From NCBI GenBank assembly GCA_007135435.1, contig SLIW01000262.1, positions 1 through 5,890 on the forward strand: a stretch of DNA of 5,890 bases, written 5' to 3'. The stretch is from Natronomonas sp. (GTDB lineage: Archaea; Halobacteriota; Halobacteria; Halobacteriales; Haloarculaceae). Position numbers and translations under genes: made by a program. Below the pieces are notes generated by a model. The model worked only from the letters and a program-made list of their open reading frames with translations, searched no databases and was not told the DNA's origin. Position 1 is the first letter of the stretch. Each line of letters begins with the position of its first letter. Below are positions 5,387-5,890 of this stretch, in pieces.

Positions 5387-5890
5387 ATGCGCGTCCGTGA
5401 CTGGCAGGACATCCTCGCCGACGTCGTCGACTCAGGCGCGGCCTCGGGGAAGTGGCGGGCGGTGGCCGGCGACCGCCGGGACGGGCTAGGCGAGGAGCTG
5501 TTCCTCGCGCACCCGAGGGTGGGCGTCTACCAGCTGAAGACCTACGCCAAGAACCCCTTCCAGGTCGAGGGCGTCGGAGCCCACGTGGCCCGTCGGCTCG
5601 ACGACGAACTCGACCCCCTGTTCCCCGCCGACGACGCCGGAGGCCGGTTCGGCGTCAACAACGCGGCGGAGGACGAAGATCAGGCGAGGGAGCGGGCGAC
5701 CCGCCTGCAGACGGTCCTCGAGACGCACGCCGACGCGCCGACGACGCCCGACGCCCTCTTCGAGGACGTCATGGAGGCTATCGAGAGCCCGGCGTTCGGT
5801 CCGATGGAGTACGACCTCCGGGACCGTCCGGAACGGCTCGACCACCTGTCGGATACCTTCGACGAGGCGGAGGAGCTCCTCTCGAAGGAG
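5387..5890 (+). CDS. Conserved haloarchaeal protein of unknown function, C-terminus cut off by the window edge
   Basis: The frame is open from ATG 5387 to the right edge, giving 168 codons with no stop. The product is strongly acidic and soluble. Notable segments are 'DWQDILADVVDSG' (5-17), 'WRAVAGDR' (23-30), 'GVYQLKTYAKNPF' (46-58) with its cluster of aromatic and basic residues, 'VARRLDDELDPLFP' (67-80), 'FEDVMEAIESPAFGPMEYD' (125-143) and a helical acidic end. The text resembles a protein I have seen annotated as hypothetical in many haloarchaea, but I cannot name a domain or function. Haloarchaeal acidic composition, strong Shine-Dalgarno spacing and lack of low complexity support a real gene. 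The repeat-filled upstream gap suggests a transcription unit separate from the amidohydrolase operon. Confidence 0.8.
   Translation, partial: MRVRDWQDILADVVDSGAASGKWRAVAGDRRDGLGEELFLAHPRVGVYQLKTYAKNPFQVEGVGAHVARRLDDELDPLFPADDAGGRFGVNNAAEDEDQARERATRLQTVLETHADAPTTPDALFEDVMEAIESPAFGPMEYDLRDRPERLDHLSDTFDEAEELLSKE

Noticed and set aside
5110..5400. A 96-codon plus-strand frame through the repeats
   Set aside because: The translation is low complexity and Pro/Thr-rich, it is produced by the repeats, and it overlaps the better supported gene start at 5387.

Overview
The window looks like haloarchaeal chromosome. It is GC-rich, the predicted proteins are very acidic (Asp/Glu-rich, few Lys), and the promoters are archaeal TATA-type elements, several about 26 nt from a start codon as in leaderless haloarchaeal transcripts. 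I infer Halobacteria from these traits and cannot name a genus.

Layout. (1) Positions 1-2533, minus strand: most of a Dna2-type nuclease-helicase (N-terminal OB-like region, Fe-S-containing PD-(D/E)XK nuclease, superfamily 1B helicase), cut by the left window edge just after helicase motif V. (2) 2534-2807: a divergent promoter region with a perfect 29-bp tandem repeat lying directly against the dna2 promoter. (3) 2808-3383, plus: an AhpD-like / carboxymuconolactone decarboxylase-family protein with a CxxC pair. (4) 3384-3618: a control region with a clear TATA box and an upstream palindrome. (5) 3619-5067, plus: a tight two-gene operon encoding a PF04909-type amidohydrolase and a small DUF59 (MIP18/PaaD-like) protein. 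(6) 5068-5386: a non-coding stretch with two unrelated tandem-repeat arrays, one of six degenerate ~25-bp units and one perfect 24-bp duplication in a G-poor CA-rich tract. (7) 5387 to the right edge, plus: the first 168 codons of a protein of unknown function that I believe is a conserved haloarchaeal family.

The most interesting item is the amidohydrolase-DUF59 pair. The enzyme departs from the usual metal ligands of its superfamily (Val in the first H-x-H position, Glu in place of the terminal Asp). The DUF59 partner lacks the usual Asp-Pro-Glu motif and carries two Cys-Cys pairs. From memory, a similar pair sits next to soluble diiron (propane-type) monooxygenase operons in mycobacteria and rhodococci, so this may be an accessory or metallocentre-maturation module. 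No monooxygenase gene is visible here, so that link is a hypothesis. The other genes appear to be independent transcription units.
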